From CAYMEK01 sp964389305 (GTDB lineage: Bacteria > Spirochaetota > Spirochaetia > SZUA-6 > DRHE01): a DNA stretch of 42,905 nucleotides. The position numbers were made by a program, and so were the translations under genes. The stretch is from positions 1 to 42,905 of the forward strand of contig CAYMEK010000036.1 of NCBI GenBank assembly GCA_964389305.1, in the 5' to 3' direction. Below, one piece after another: positions 29,632 through 37,600 of this stretch (within the stretch, counting starts at the first letter, position 1; each line of letters begins with the position of its first letter). Under the pieces are notes generated by a model. It made no database searches, was not told where the DNA came from, and saw only the letters and a list, made by a program, of their open reading frames with translations.

Positions 29632-31557
29632 ATGATGAACGGAACAATGCAGTTTCGCTGTCCATTCTGTGGATTTAACGGCGGAGTGCGCATTCCCGCT
29701 CACTTCCCCAAAGGCCGAACGATCCGCATCCGCTGCTCCCGCTGCCGGAAGCCCTTCCCTCTTTCTCTGGGCAGGCTTTTTCCCCAGAAGCAGGCGGAAA
29801 GTTATCGGGCGCTGGTACCCGGATCACTGCCTTGCCGGGGTGAGAGGATCGGCAGGCTGTGGGTGGAATCGACCGGGCCGTCTGCGGATCGCACGCCGCT
29901 TATAGTGCTTCCCGCCCACCCCGCCCTGTCCCACGAGGTGATGCACGATCTGATGGATCCCTTTCAGGAGTACCTGCGCATCCTGTACCTCGAGTTCCCG
30001 GGATCCGCCAGGAACAGGGATGCAGAAGCAGTCCCCGGATGCGGCTCCTCGATTCTCGATAGCCTGGATGCGCTCAAAAAACGCTTCAACGCCTCGAGAT
30101 TTCACCTGCTGGCACATCTGGCCTCCTGTCCCCTGGCCCTGAAGGCCGCTGAGGCCCGACCCCAAGCCTTCGCCTCCCTGATCCTGATCGAGCCCGACAT
30201 GGATCTGGCGGGGCGGATCCGCAATACAGGGCGGAATGCGGATCTGCGCCGCTTCCTGCACGGCTCCTACCGGGAGCGAGAACGGGCAAAGCTGCTGTAC
30301 GCGATCATCAAGGAGGTATGGGACTGGCGGCTGGAAGAAAATCATGCCCGCGGCCTGGCCAGGATCATGGCGCCGGGCTTCAGACCCCCGGCGCTTCGCC
30401 ATGATATCCTGCACTGCCGCTACAGGGTGGGCTACCGGAAGCTGAGCCGCCAGCGGATCCCGATGCTCATCTACTACGCCCGGGACGGCGGAGAGACTAC
30501 GCGGCGGGATGTGCTGTACCTGCAGGCCTCGACTCCCGGAGCCGAAACCGCCGCCCTGGAGAGGGGCGGCGCCTGGGCGCCCTGGTTCGGCGGCACCTGG
30601 TTCGCCAACAAGCTGCTTTCGTTCAAACGGAAGGCCGACAGCCGGCAGGGAGCAGTCCGCCGGAGGACCCAGACTCTAAACGGCCAGCCCCTGGGCTGGA
30701 TGCTCGCCCTGTTCATCCTGCTGGCCGGAGGATTGAGCGCAGGCTCGAGCCTCCTGCGCTGGCAACCCGATTTCATGCAGCGGGTGATTCCTCCCGTGTT
30801 GGCCGGGCTGCTGCCCATTCTCTGGTTTCTGATTCCGAAAAAGGTGAATCCCCTCGCCTTCCTTCGCTTTCGGGCTTTTTCGTTGCCAAGCACTCTGCTG
30901 CCGCTTCTACTCGGCGCTCTTATTGGCCTGTATTTCCAGGCGCTAACGGCGACCCTGCCCGCCCTTCCTCTCCAGTGGGCCATCCTGCCCGGGCTCGGGT
31001 CGGATTTCCTTTACTCCCTTCTCCCCGAAGCCGAGGGACGGCTCTACGAGCTGGCCGCACTCGGCGTGCTCACTCTGTTCGTGTTCGGGGTAGCCGAAAA
31101 TCTGTGGATCCTGCGGCGCAGCCCGCTGCAAATCCTCGTTCCGACGGTTCTGTTTGCGCTGCTTCCACCGGCTTTTCCGGACGTGCTGTGGCGGCTACCC
31201 GCCGGGTTCATTGCTGCGGTGCTGTTCGCCGCCAGCCTGAGCATCTACTCGGTCTTGTTTTTGCTGGCTGGCTTTGCCGCGGTTTCTCAGCTCGCCGTAC
31301 CTCTCGAACTGCTGCCCGTCTCCTGGCCGGGCTATCAGGGCGCGGCCGTTACGATTGCCGTGCTGGCTTTGGCCCTGCTGATTACGGTGCTGGCCGTGAC
31401 CAAGGCCAAAGAGGTATCTGCGGAGGAGCTGTATCTCAGGCGTTCGATCAACAGGGAGGGACGGCTCCTACGTTGGGCGACTGGACCAGGCATCGTTATT
31501 GTGGTGTTCTCCCTGATCGGCGCCGCTGCTTTGGCATTCGGCTTCCTCGCCGCTTGA
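29632..31557 (+). CDS. Zinc-ribbon / alpha-beta hydrolase-like / multi-TM fusion
   Basis: 641 aa, not a known family by eye. Residues about 8-42 form a zinc ribbon (CPFCGF ... CSRCRK). About 80-300 resembles an alpha/beta hydrolase fold (PLIVLPAHPALSHEVM, FHLLAHLASCPLALKAAE, SLILIEPDMDL, PMLIYYARDGGETTRR). The nucleophile elbow GxSxG is replaced by AHLASC, so catalysis is doubtful. About 350-641 is a hydrophobic domain with 8 or more helices starting WMLALFILLAGGLSAGSSLL. It is probably an inner-membrane protein with a cytoplasmic sensing part. ATG 29632 has only a weak RBS. It is divergent from the radical SAM gene with about 115 bp between, and 36 bp before the ACT-domain gene. Confidence 0.65.
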   Translation: MMNGTMQFRCPFCGFNGGVRIPAHFPKGRTIRIRCSRCRKPFPLSLGRLFPQKQAESYRALVPGSLPCRGERIGRLWVESTGPSADRTPLIVLPAHPALSHEVMHDLMDPFQEYLRILYLEFPGSARNRDAEAVPGCGSSILDSLDALKKRFNASRFHLLAHLASCPLALKAAEARPQAFASLILIEPDMDLAGRIRNTGRNADLRRFLHGSYRERERAKLLYAIIKEVWDWRLEENHARGLARIMAPGFRPPALRHDILHCRYRVGYRKLSRQRIPMLIYYARDGGETTRRDVLYLQASTPGAETAALERGGAWAPWFGGTWFANKLLSFKRKADSRQGAVRRRTQTLNGQPLGWMLALFILLAGGLSAGSSLLRWQPDFMQRVIPPVLAGLLPILWFLIPKKVNPLAFLRFRAFSLPSTLLPLLLGALIGLYFQALTATLPALPLQWAILPGLGSDFLYSLLPEAEGRLYELAALGVLTLFVFGVAENLWILRRSPLQILVPTVLFALLPPAFPDVLWRLPAGFIAAVLFAASLSIYSVLFLLAGFAAVSQLAVPLELLPVSWPGYQGAAVTIAVLALALLITVLAVTKAKEVSAEELYLRRSINREGRLLRWATGPGIVIVVFSLIGAAALAFGFLAA

Positions 31558-31593
31558 TGAGCGGCATATAATATCCGGCAGGGGGTGCGAGCC

Positions 31594-31980
31594 ATGTCCT
31601 CGTCGAACCTCGACCTGGTTCTTCTTCCCGATCACCTGACCATCTGCCAGCTGGGCAGCGCAGAGCCCGTTCCCGACTGGGCTTTGTCGGCGAGCTTTTA
31701 CGCCGTGGTGCGGACAGAGGAGGAGCTTACCATTGTGTGTCCGGACGGCCATCCGCCGCCCGGGACAAAGGCGAACCGGAACTGGAGGGCTTTGAAGGTA
31801 AAAGGACCGCTGGCGCTGGACCAAACCGGGGTCCTGGCTCAGTTGACCGCACCGCTGGCCGAGGCGGGAATCCCGGTTTTTTGCATCTCGACCTACGCAA
31901 CCGATTATCTGCTCATAAAAGACGAACACGTGCCCCAGGCTATTCGCGTTCTCGGTGCACGGCACACGATTCATACCTGA
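31594..31980 (+). CDS. ACT-domain protein
   Basis: 128 aa. A small cytoplasmic protein of the COG3603-like/CASTOR-type ACT family. The segment GVLAQLTAPLAEAGIPVFCISTYATDYLLIKDEHV has the usual ligand-binding ACT strand-helix order; EELTIVCPDG is the earlier strand. Such proteins bind amino acids or similar small molecules, often as regulators. Start ATG 31594 has AGGGGGT 7 nt upstream; GTG 31585 is less likely. No enzyme domain. It probably shares a transcript with the fusion-protein gene before it. Confidence 0.85.
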   Translation: MSSSNLDLVLLPDHLTICQLGSAEPVPDWALSASFYAVVRTEEELTIVCPDGHPPPGTKANRNWRALKVKGPLALDQTGVLAQLTAPLAEAGIPVFCISTYATDYLLIKDEHVPQAIRVLGARHTIHT

Positions 31981-32083
31981 GCAACCGGGATGCCTTTACC
32001 CTCGACGCCGAGAAGAGTATAGTATAGCGAGGTAGCACGCCGGAACGGCCAATCGAGCTCGGATCTGAGCGGAGGAGAAAGTG

Positions 32084-33235
32084 ATGCTGTTCTTTTCCCC
32101 GAAACTCATGCAGGTACTCCATGTTCTTTTCGTACTCGGCGCGCTGTATTTCTTCCTGCTGGCCAGCACCAACATTCTCTGGCTGCGGCTGAGCTCCAGG
32201 AAACCGAGGCGCAAGAAAGGCGCCCTGGTCTCGGTTCTCATCCCCGCCCGCAACGAGGAACAAAACATCGGCCGCTGCCTCGATTCCCTGCTCAATCAGA
32301 GCTACCTCAACTACGAGATCATCGTTCTCGACGACCGTTCTACCGACCGCACCTGGGAGATCGTATCCGGCTACGCAGCCCGTCATCCCGGACTGATCCG
32401 CGCGGTCCAGGGAAAAAAGCTGCCCCAGAGCGGGTGGCACGGAAAGCCGCACGCCATGCAGCAGTTGGGAGAGCAGGCCAGGGGCGAGTACCTGATATTC
32501 ACGGACGCGGACACGGTGCACTCCCAGGACAGCATCTCCTGGGCCGTGACCAATATCGAGTGGCACCGGGTCGATTTCCTGTCCGGCTACGTTGCCCAGC
32601 AGATCCGCTCCCTCGGCGAGGCTCTCATCGTACCCGCCATGTACATCATGACCGCAATCATCATGCCGATCTGGCTGATCGCAGCGACCAGGACGCCACT
32701 GTTTTCCTTCGCCATCGGCCAACTGGTCGTGTTCCGCAGGCAAGCCTTCCGGGCCGTCAGGGGCTATTCCCGCGTTTCCGGTCAGATCAGCGACGATATC
32801 TCCATCGCCAGGGAGATCAAGAAAGCCGGAATGCGCACGATTTTCCTCGACATCCAGAAGCACGTTAGCTGCCGCATGTACACGAGCTACTGGAGCGCCT
32901 TCAACGGGCTGGGAAAGAACGTCACGGATTTCCTGAACCGGAAACTGGTCTCCATGGTTTCCGCCTCCCTGGCGATCCTGTTCCTGTTTGTCCTTCCCTA
33001 TGCACTGCTTCCCCTGTATATCCTCGAGGGCAACCCGTCGACCCAGCTAACCGCGATCAGCGTGGTGCTGTTCCAGCTTACCTGGTGCTCGGTGGTCTAC
33101 GACCGGGGCCTCAAGTGGTACGTTCCGTTCCTGTACCCGCTGATGTTCCTGCACGTACTGGTCATGATGTGGAGAGGATACGGACAGCTTGCCTGGGGCG
33201 CGGGGGTGGTCTGGAAGGGCCGCACCGTGAAATAG
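32084..33235 (+). CDS. Membrane GT2 glycosyltransferase
   Basis: 383 aa. One N-terminal TM helix (about 10-33), then a GT-A domain: VSVLIPARNEEQNIGRCLDS, IIVLDDRSTDRTWEIV, IFTDADTVHS (DxD metal site) and SDDISIAREIKKAGM. Several C-terminal TM helices follow. The layout resembles HpnB-like and other GT2 family lipid glycosyltransferases that use nucleotide sugars at the inner membrane. The acceptor is unknown. ATG 32084 has GGAGGAG 6 nt before; GTG 32081 is the alternative. About 100 bp without a gene precede it. It converges with the Wzi-like gene. Confidence 0.88.
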   Translation: MLFFSPKLMQVLHVLFVLGALYFFLLASTNILWLRLSSRKPRRKKGALVSVLIPARNEEQNIGRCLDSLLNQSYLNYEIIVLDDRSTDRTWEIVSGYAARHPGLIRAVQGKKLPQSGWHGKPHAMQQLGEQARGEYLIFTDADTVHSQDSISWAVTNIEWHRVDFLSGYVAQQIRSLGEALIVPAMYIMTAIIMPIWLIAATRTPLFSFAIGQLVVFRRQAFRAVRGYSRVSGQISDDISIAREIKKAGMRTIFLDIQKHVSCRMYTSYWSAFNGLGKNVTDFLNRKLVSMVSASLAILFLFVLPYALLPLYILEGNPSTQLTAISVVLFQLTWCSVVYDRGLKWYVPFLYPLMFLHVLVMMWRGYGQLAWGAGVVWKGRTVK

Positions 33236-33275
33236 GGTCCGGGGGGAGGGAGAGCAGCCGGGGTCAGGGCGCCGC

Positions 33276-34816
33276 TTAGCGGAACACTCTCACGCTCAAG
33301 GCCAGGATGTTCCGCGTCTCGTTGGGGCGGTCGGGCTCACCCGAATTGTTGGGCTCCCAGAGAGTATAAACAAAGCTGTAGGAGGCGCCGAGGGTCACCG
33401 GCGCCCGGGCCAGCCTGTACTCCCCGCTCAGGGTAACGATGTGGCTGAAGTCGTAGAGCCCGTCGTGCAGGAAGTCCTTGTCCGCCTGGTTGGCGGCCGG
33501 CGTATAGTAGCCGTCGATTCTCCCCAGAATGGCCGGGGTTCCCGGGTCCTTGTTCGGATTGTCGCCGTGGCGGATCAGGCGGTACTCCAGCCCGGCGGCC
33601 AGGCGGGGCAGGGGCAGGCTGGCCAGCTTGACCAGGAACTCGTCGGAGTTCGGCGGAATCGGGTAGGCCAGGTTCTCCCCGTCCTGAGTGTAGGAGGTGT
33701 CGACCCCCAGGTAATGGTCCGCATACCAGGTGGGGAAGTGGGCGTAGGTGAAGGGCTCGATCTTGGTGTACTGGAACACGAACTCGGTGAGGGGAAGCCG
33801 GGGAACGGGGACCTTCAGCCCGGCCTGGAAGGCGAACATGTTGCGGGGCCTGGTGAACAGCTCCCGGAAGCCGGTGATCTCCATCTCGTCGGCGTAGAAG
33901 GAGAAATACAGGCGGCCGAAAGGAGGAAAGGTCACGGCCAGATCCACGCCCACGCCCATGTTGTCCAGGTTCTCGGCCAGCACGTTCTGATAGATCAGGG
34001 AGAAGATCAGGGGCGAGAGATAGCCCGGCTCGAAGCGCCTGGCTCCGACCATGGTGCTGGAAGCGGAGAGGTACAGCCAGGGCAGGGGGAACAGCTCCAG
34101 GCGCTGCAGGGTGAAGAGCTTCTGGTAGGTGAGTTCGTCCTCTGCGGGGAAATTGTCCCAGGGGTCCTTCCTGGACCTCGCCTCCTCCGCCCAGCTGGAA
34201 AGCCAGCCGGAGACGTGGCTCAGGGCCAGCCAGGGAGCCAGCCGGGCCTGCACCTCGGCGCCGATGAACGGACGGGCCGTGCCCCCCAGGGTCAGGGAGC
34301 CTTCGGCGATCCCCCACTCCCGGCGCAGCCGGGCCGCCCGCAGAACCAGGTCGCCTTCCAGGAAATAGGCGGTCAGGTCCATGCCCAGGTCGTAGCTTAT
34401 CGTGGGGTAGTCCAGGGTGCCGTCGCTGTAGCGGTCCTCTCCGAAAAAGATGTGAAAGGCGTCCCACTCCTTGGTNNNNNNNNNNNNNNNNNNNNNNNNN
34501 NNNNNNNNNNNNNNNNNNNNNNNNNNNNNNNNNNNNNNNNNNNNNNNNNNNNNNNNNNNNNNNNNNNNNNNNNNNGCCGCTCGCCGGCTGAAAACAGCGA
34601 CCGGTTCTCCCACATCTCTTGGAGGATACGGACCACCTGGCTGCGGGAATAGGGCCGGACCGCCGAAAGCCGGCTTACTGCCCCCTTCAGCTCGCCCAGC
34701 TCGATGAGCCGGTACACCGGGTCGCGGATGTCCACGGACAGGTGAGTCTGGGCCCCCGCCGCCAGAGCGGTAAACAGAATAAAGACGATCGCTGCCAGCA
34801 CATTCTTCCGGTTCAT
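33276..34816 (-). CDS. Wzi-like (capsule assembly family) outer-membrane protein, interrupted by assembly gap
   Basis: One gene in two visible parts. The N-terminal part (34576-34816, about 80 aa) has a signal peptide (MNRKNVLAAIVFILFTALA) and VYRLIELGELKGAVSRLS. The C-terminal part (33276-34475, 399 aa) has many amphipathic strands: IFFGEDRYSDGTLDYPTISY, LYFSFYADEMEITGF and VTLGASYSFVY. It ends in LSVRVFR, not a terminal Phe. The motif order resembles the Caps_assemb_Wzi family, large beta-barrels for surface polysaccharide, which are common in spirochaetes and Bacteroidetes. The two parts lie in different frames across the 100 N only because the gap length is arbitrary. It stands alone, convergent with the GT2 gene and divergent from the TatT-like gene. 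Its true length is unknown. Confidence 0.75.
34476..34575. other. Assembly gap (100 N)
   Basis: Exactly 100 N in the Wzi-like gene. Unlike the first gap, the flanks share no identical sequence, so real sequence is probably missing. Confidence 0.99.
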
Positions 34817-34904
34817 GGCTCCCCATCATCCCGGAAGCAGGAGTACCTGTCAATACACCGCAGGCAGGTAGACCCGAAGCCCCCAATGTGGTATCAGTTT
34901 GGTC

Positions 34905-35663
34905 ATGACTTTTTCGGCTATCGTTATGGTCGTGGCCGGTCTTCTGCCCTCCTTCCCTTCCGCCCCACAGTCAGACGCAGTTCGACAGATCTGGATGCAG
35001 TACGAGCTGCTCAGGGACGAGGCGTACAACCACGGCCAGTTCTCCCGCATCGAAACGCTCTACCGGCAGGCCTGCACCGCCGTGCTCAACGCAGATATCA
35101 AAGAGTGCGCGCGAAAGTATTGGCTCAGCCGGGTGGAATATATGATGGGCCGCGTCTGCCAGTCCCGGGAAGACCTGCAGGAGGCGGCCCGCCACTACGA
35201 AGAAGGCCTCGAGCTCAGCGAAGCCTCCATGCGCGACGGAGAGTTCAGCGAGGGCTGGCGGATGATGAGCGAGAACCTGGGACAGCTTTGCGTGGTGAAG
35301 TGGAAGCTCTCGAAAAGCCTCGGCTTTCTAATCGCCCACGGCCCGAAGGTCAAGGACTACGCCGCCCGCGCCGCCGAGCTGGACCCTCGGAACGCCGCCG
35401 CCCTGATCATCCTGGCGGCGGGGAAGATCTACCCGCCCGTGATTTTCGGGGGCAATCCCAGGAAGGGCATCGAGATGATGAACAACATCCTGCTGCTCGG
35501 CAGCGCGGAGAAAGACGACCTGTTCAACATCTACTCGGGAATCGCATTGGCCCACGGCAAGCTGAACAACAAGCAGGAGGCTGTGTTCTGGTTCCAAAGA
35601 TCCCTGGAGCTGTACCCCAACAACCGCTACATCCGAGAAGAATATCAAAAAATCCTGGACTGA
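34905..35663 (+). CDS. TatT/TP0956-like TPR protein (TRAP transporter T component family)
   Basis: 252 aa. A hydrophobic N-terminus (MTFSAIVMVVAGLLPSFPSA) is followed by an all-helical TPR-like body. Features are CARKYWLSRVEYMMG, ARHYEEGLELSEASM, NAAALIILAAGKIYPPVIFGGNPRKGIEMM and the last repeat KQEAVFWFQRSLELYPNN. The IYPPVIFGGNPRKGI segment resembles the TatT family of Treponema (TP0956), trimeric partners of TRAP-type uptake. No TRAP transporter gene is in the window. ATG 34905 has no clear RBS; TTG 34899 is an alternative start. Standing alone, its cargo is unknown. Confidence 0.75.
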   Translation: MTFSAIVMVVAGLLPSFPSAPQSDAVRQIWMQYELLRDEAYNHGQFSRIETLYRQACTAVLNADIKECARKYWLSRVEYMMGRVCQSREDLQEAARHYEEGLELSEASMRDGEFSEGWRMMSENLGQLCVVKWKLSKSLGFLIAHGPKVKDYAARAAELDPRNAAALIILAAGKIYPPVIFGGNPRKGIEMMNNILLLGSAEKDDLFNIYSGIALAHGKLNNKQEAVFWFQRSLELYPNNRYIREEYQKILD

Positions 35664-35734
35664 CCCGGCCGTAGCGGTTTCCCGATTCACGGAGACAGAC
35701 AGCCCGCTTGCGGCGTGCACGGCCGTCCTCACTC

Positions 35735-35762
35735 TTGCCAAAGCGCAAGGCTGAGCTATCAT
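35735..35762 (+). promoter_or_regulatory. Candidate promoter of the 2-oxoacid oxidoreductase operon
   Basis: TTGCCA (35735-35740) and TATCAT (35757-35762) are separated by 16 bp. Transcription would begin about 5 nt before ATG 35774, giving a nearly leaderless message with no room for a normal RBS. GACAGG directly before ATG could serve if transcription starts earlier. Confidence 0.5.
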
Positions 35763-35773
35763 AAAAAGACAGG

Positions 35774-36310
35774 ATGCAGCTAAAACACACCACGATACCG
35801 CTTCGTTTCCTGGATCAACTTCCCGAGGGCATCAAGTTCATCCACAAGCAGGACAAAGAGTTCCTGGTAGTGGAAGAGCTGACCTGCCCCAACAACCACA
35901 GTCTGATGGCCCCCAGCGTGTGCATCCACGGCGAGCCGTCGGTGATGATGAAGGTCAGGCTCGGGGGAATCGAAGGGCTGCTTTTCGTCGACGCCTTCTG
36001 GGGAAGCCATGCCAAGCTGTTCAGCTTCATCCCCCGTCTTTCCGAGGACCATCCGCTGGTGGAGGCCTTCTGCCCCACCTGCGGCGTGAGCCTGCTGACC
36101 GAAGAAGCCTGCTCGCTGCCGGAATGCGAGTGCCAAAAGAGCATTCTCTTCCACCTGCCCGGGGCAAAGAACCGGATCCTGGTCTGCGCCAGGCTGGGCT
36201 GCCCGGGACACCTGATGGATATCTCGGATCTTCCTCACCGCCTGTCCGAGTCGGTGTCCGAGATCAACTACTTCGGCGCCGCCGTGGACGATTTCTTCGA
36301 AGGCATTTGA
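35774..36310 (+). CDS. Cys-rich hypothetical protein linked to the Vor operon
   Basis: 178 aa, soluble, not recognised. Several Cys groups suggest metal binding: LTCPNN, VCIHG, FCPTCGVSL, CSLPECECQ and CARLGCPGHL. It opens with MQLKHTTIPLRFLDQLPEG. No signal peptide or TM helix. It precedes the ferredoxin by 10 nt and appears to be the first gene of the operon for 2-oxoacid:ferredoxin oxidoreductase. It may be an assembly or regulatory factor for the complex (inference). A zinc or Fe-S site is equally possible. Confidence 0.7.
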   Translation: MQLKHTTIPLRFLDQLPEGIKFIHKQDKEFLVVEELTCPNNHSLMAPSVCIHGEPSVMMKVRLGGIEGLLFVDAFWGSHAKLFSFIPRLSEDHPLVEAFCPTCGVSLLTEEACSLPECECQKSILFHLPGAKNRILVCARLGCPGHLMDISDLPHRLSESVSEINYFGAAVDDFFEGI

Positions 36311-36320
36311 TGCTCTGGCG

Positions 36321-36548
36321 ATGTCTGAAAACCATGGGACCATCGAGCCCGAGGAGTGCAAGGGCTGCCGGCTGTGCGTAGCCGCCTGTCCCCGAAACTG
36401 CCTGATCATCGGCTCGGATCTCAATCAGCTCGGCTATCAGTACGCCCGCTTCGAGAAGCAGGAGTGCACCGCCTGCGGCTTCTGTTACTACATCTGCCCG
36501 GAGCCCGGAGCCATTACCGTGCATAAAGGAGAGAGGGGAGAGGAGTGA
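36321..36548 (+). CDS. 2[4Fe-4S] ferredoxin, delta subunit of 2-oxoacid oxidoreductase
   Basis: 75 aa. Two clusters: CKGCRLCVAACP (C13, C16, C19, C23) and CTACGFCYYICPEPGAI. This matches the delta (VorD/KorD) subunit carrying electrons from the TPP site to ferredoxin. The stop overlaps the next gene's GTG by 4 nt (GTGA), proving co-translation with the alpha subunit. Confidence 0.93.
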   Translation: MSENHGTIEPEECKGCRLCVAACPRNCLIIGSDLNQLGYQYARFEKQECTACGFCYYICPEPGAITVHKGERGEE

Positions 36549-37600
36549 AGGCAAACCGGCGGTTGGTCAAGGGAAACGAAGCCATCATCTACGGGGCTCT
36601 TTTGGGCGGAGCCACCCATTTCTTCGGCTACCCCATCACCCCGGCCAGCGAAATCGCCCACGCTGCGGCCCTCTACTTCCAGATGGCGGGCGGGAGCTTC
36701 CTGCAGGCCGAATCGGAGGTGGCTTCGATCAACATGCTCTATGGGGCCGCCGCCGCGGGAGCGCGGGTGATGACCGCCTCCTCCGGACCCGGTATCTCGC
36801 TGATGGCCGAGGGGCTGTCGTACGTAGCCGGGGCCGAGCTTCCCTGCGTGGTGGTGGACATCCAGCGGGCCGGGCCCGGCCTGGGGAACATCTGGCCCGA
36901 GCAAAGCGACTACAGCGCCGTAGTCAAGGGAGGAGGCCATGGGAACTACAAGAACCTGGTTCTCGCTCCCAACTCGGTCCAGGAAATGTGCGATTTCGCC
37001 TGGCGGGCCTTCGAGCTGGCCGATCGTTACCGGATCACGGTGTTCATTCTCTCCGATGCCTACATCGGGCAGATGATGGAGCCGGTCAGGCTGCCGCAGG
37101 AGGTGAACAAGGGCGAGCGCAAACCCTGGGCCCTGTACGCCGATCGGGAGAGCCGCCATAACCTGATCACCTCGATCTTCATGAATACGGCGGCCATGGG
37201 AGAGCACAACGTTAAGCTTCAGGCGAAATACGAACGCGTGGAAGAGGAGGCCGTAGAGTTCGAGGAGATAAATACCGAGGAGGCGGACGTAATTCTCCTC
37301 GCCTTCGGGATCTGCTCGCGGATCTGCCTGAGTGCGGTCAATACGCTGCGCAGCCGGGGGGTGGCGGGGGGGCTGTTCCGGCCCAAGACCCTGTTTCCCT
37401 TCCCCCGGACACGGCTCGGGCAGCTCGCCGGGCGGACGAAACTCATGATCGCGGTGGAGCTGAACAACGGCCAGATGGCCGAGGACGCAGCGCTGGCCGT
37501 CGGAGGCCGGATCCCGGTGCTGCGTTACAACTGGTACGGCGGGAACGTTCCCACCGCAGCCGAGCTGGTGGAGCGCGTGGAGGGAGACCTCCGTGGTTAA
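36545..37600 (+). CDS. vorB: 2-Oxoacid:ferredoxin oxidoreductase alpha subunit, VorB-like
   Basis: 351 aa. Oxidative decarboxylation of 2-oxoacids to acyl-CoA. Motifs: LVKGNEAIIYGALLGG, HFFGYPITPASEI, AGARVMTASSGPGISLM, VVVDIQRAGPGLGNIWPEQS and VKGGGHGNYKN. These match VorB/KorA alpha subunits, with the PEQSDY...KGGGHG pattern favouring the branched-chain (2-oxoisovalerate) type. The start is GTG 36545, in a 4-nt overlap with the ferredoxin gene. It overlaps the beta-gamma gene by 8 nt. Substrate choice (branched-chain versus 2-oxoglutarate) is not certain. Confidence 0.92.
   Translation: MKANRRLVKGNEAIIYGALLGGATHFFGYPITPASEIAHAAALYFQMAGGSFLQAESEVASINMLYGAAAAGARVMTASSGPGISLMAEGLSYVAGAELPCVVVDIQRAGPGLGNIWPEQSDYSAVVKGGGHGNYKNLVLAPNSVQEMCDFAWRAFELADRYRITVFILSDAYIGQMMEPVRLPQEVNKGERKPWALYADRESRHNLITSIFMNTAAMGEHNVKLQAKYERVEEEAVEFEEINTEEADVILLAFGICSRICLSAVNTLRSRGVAGGLFRPKTLFPFPRTRLGQLAGRTKLMIAVELNNGQMAEDAALAVGGRIPVLRYNWYGGNVPTAAELVERVEGDLRG

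Noticed and set aside
33441..34652. 403-aa plus-strand frame across the second gap
   Set aside because: It depends on reading through 100 N of arbitrary length and is antisense to the Wzi-like gene.
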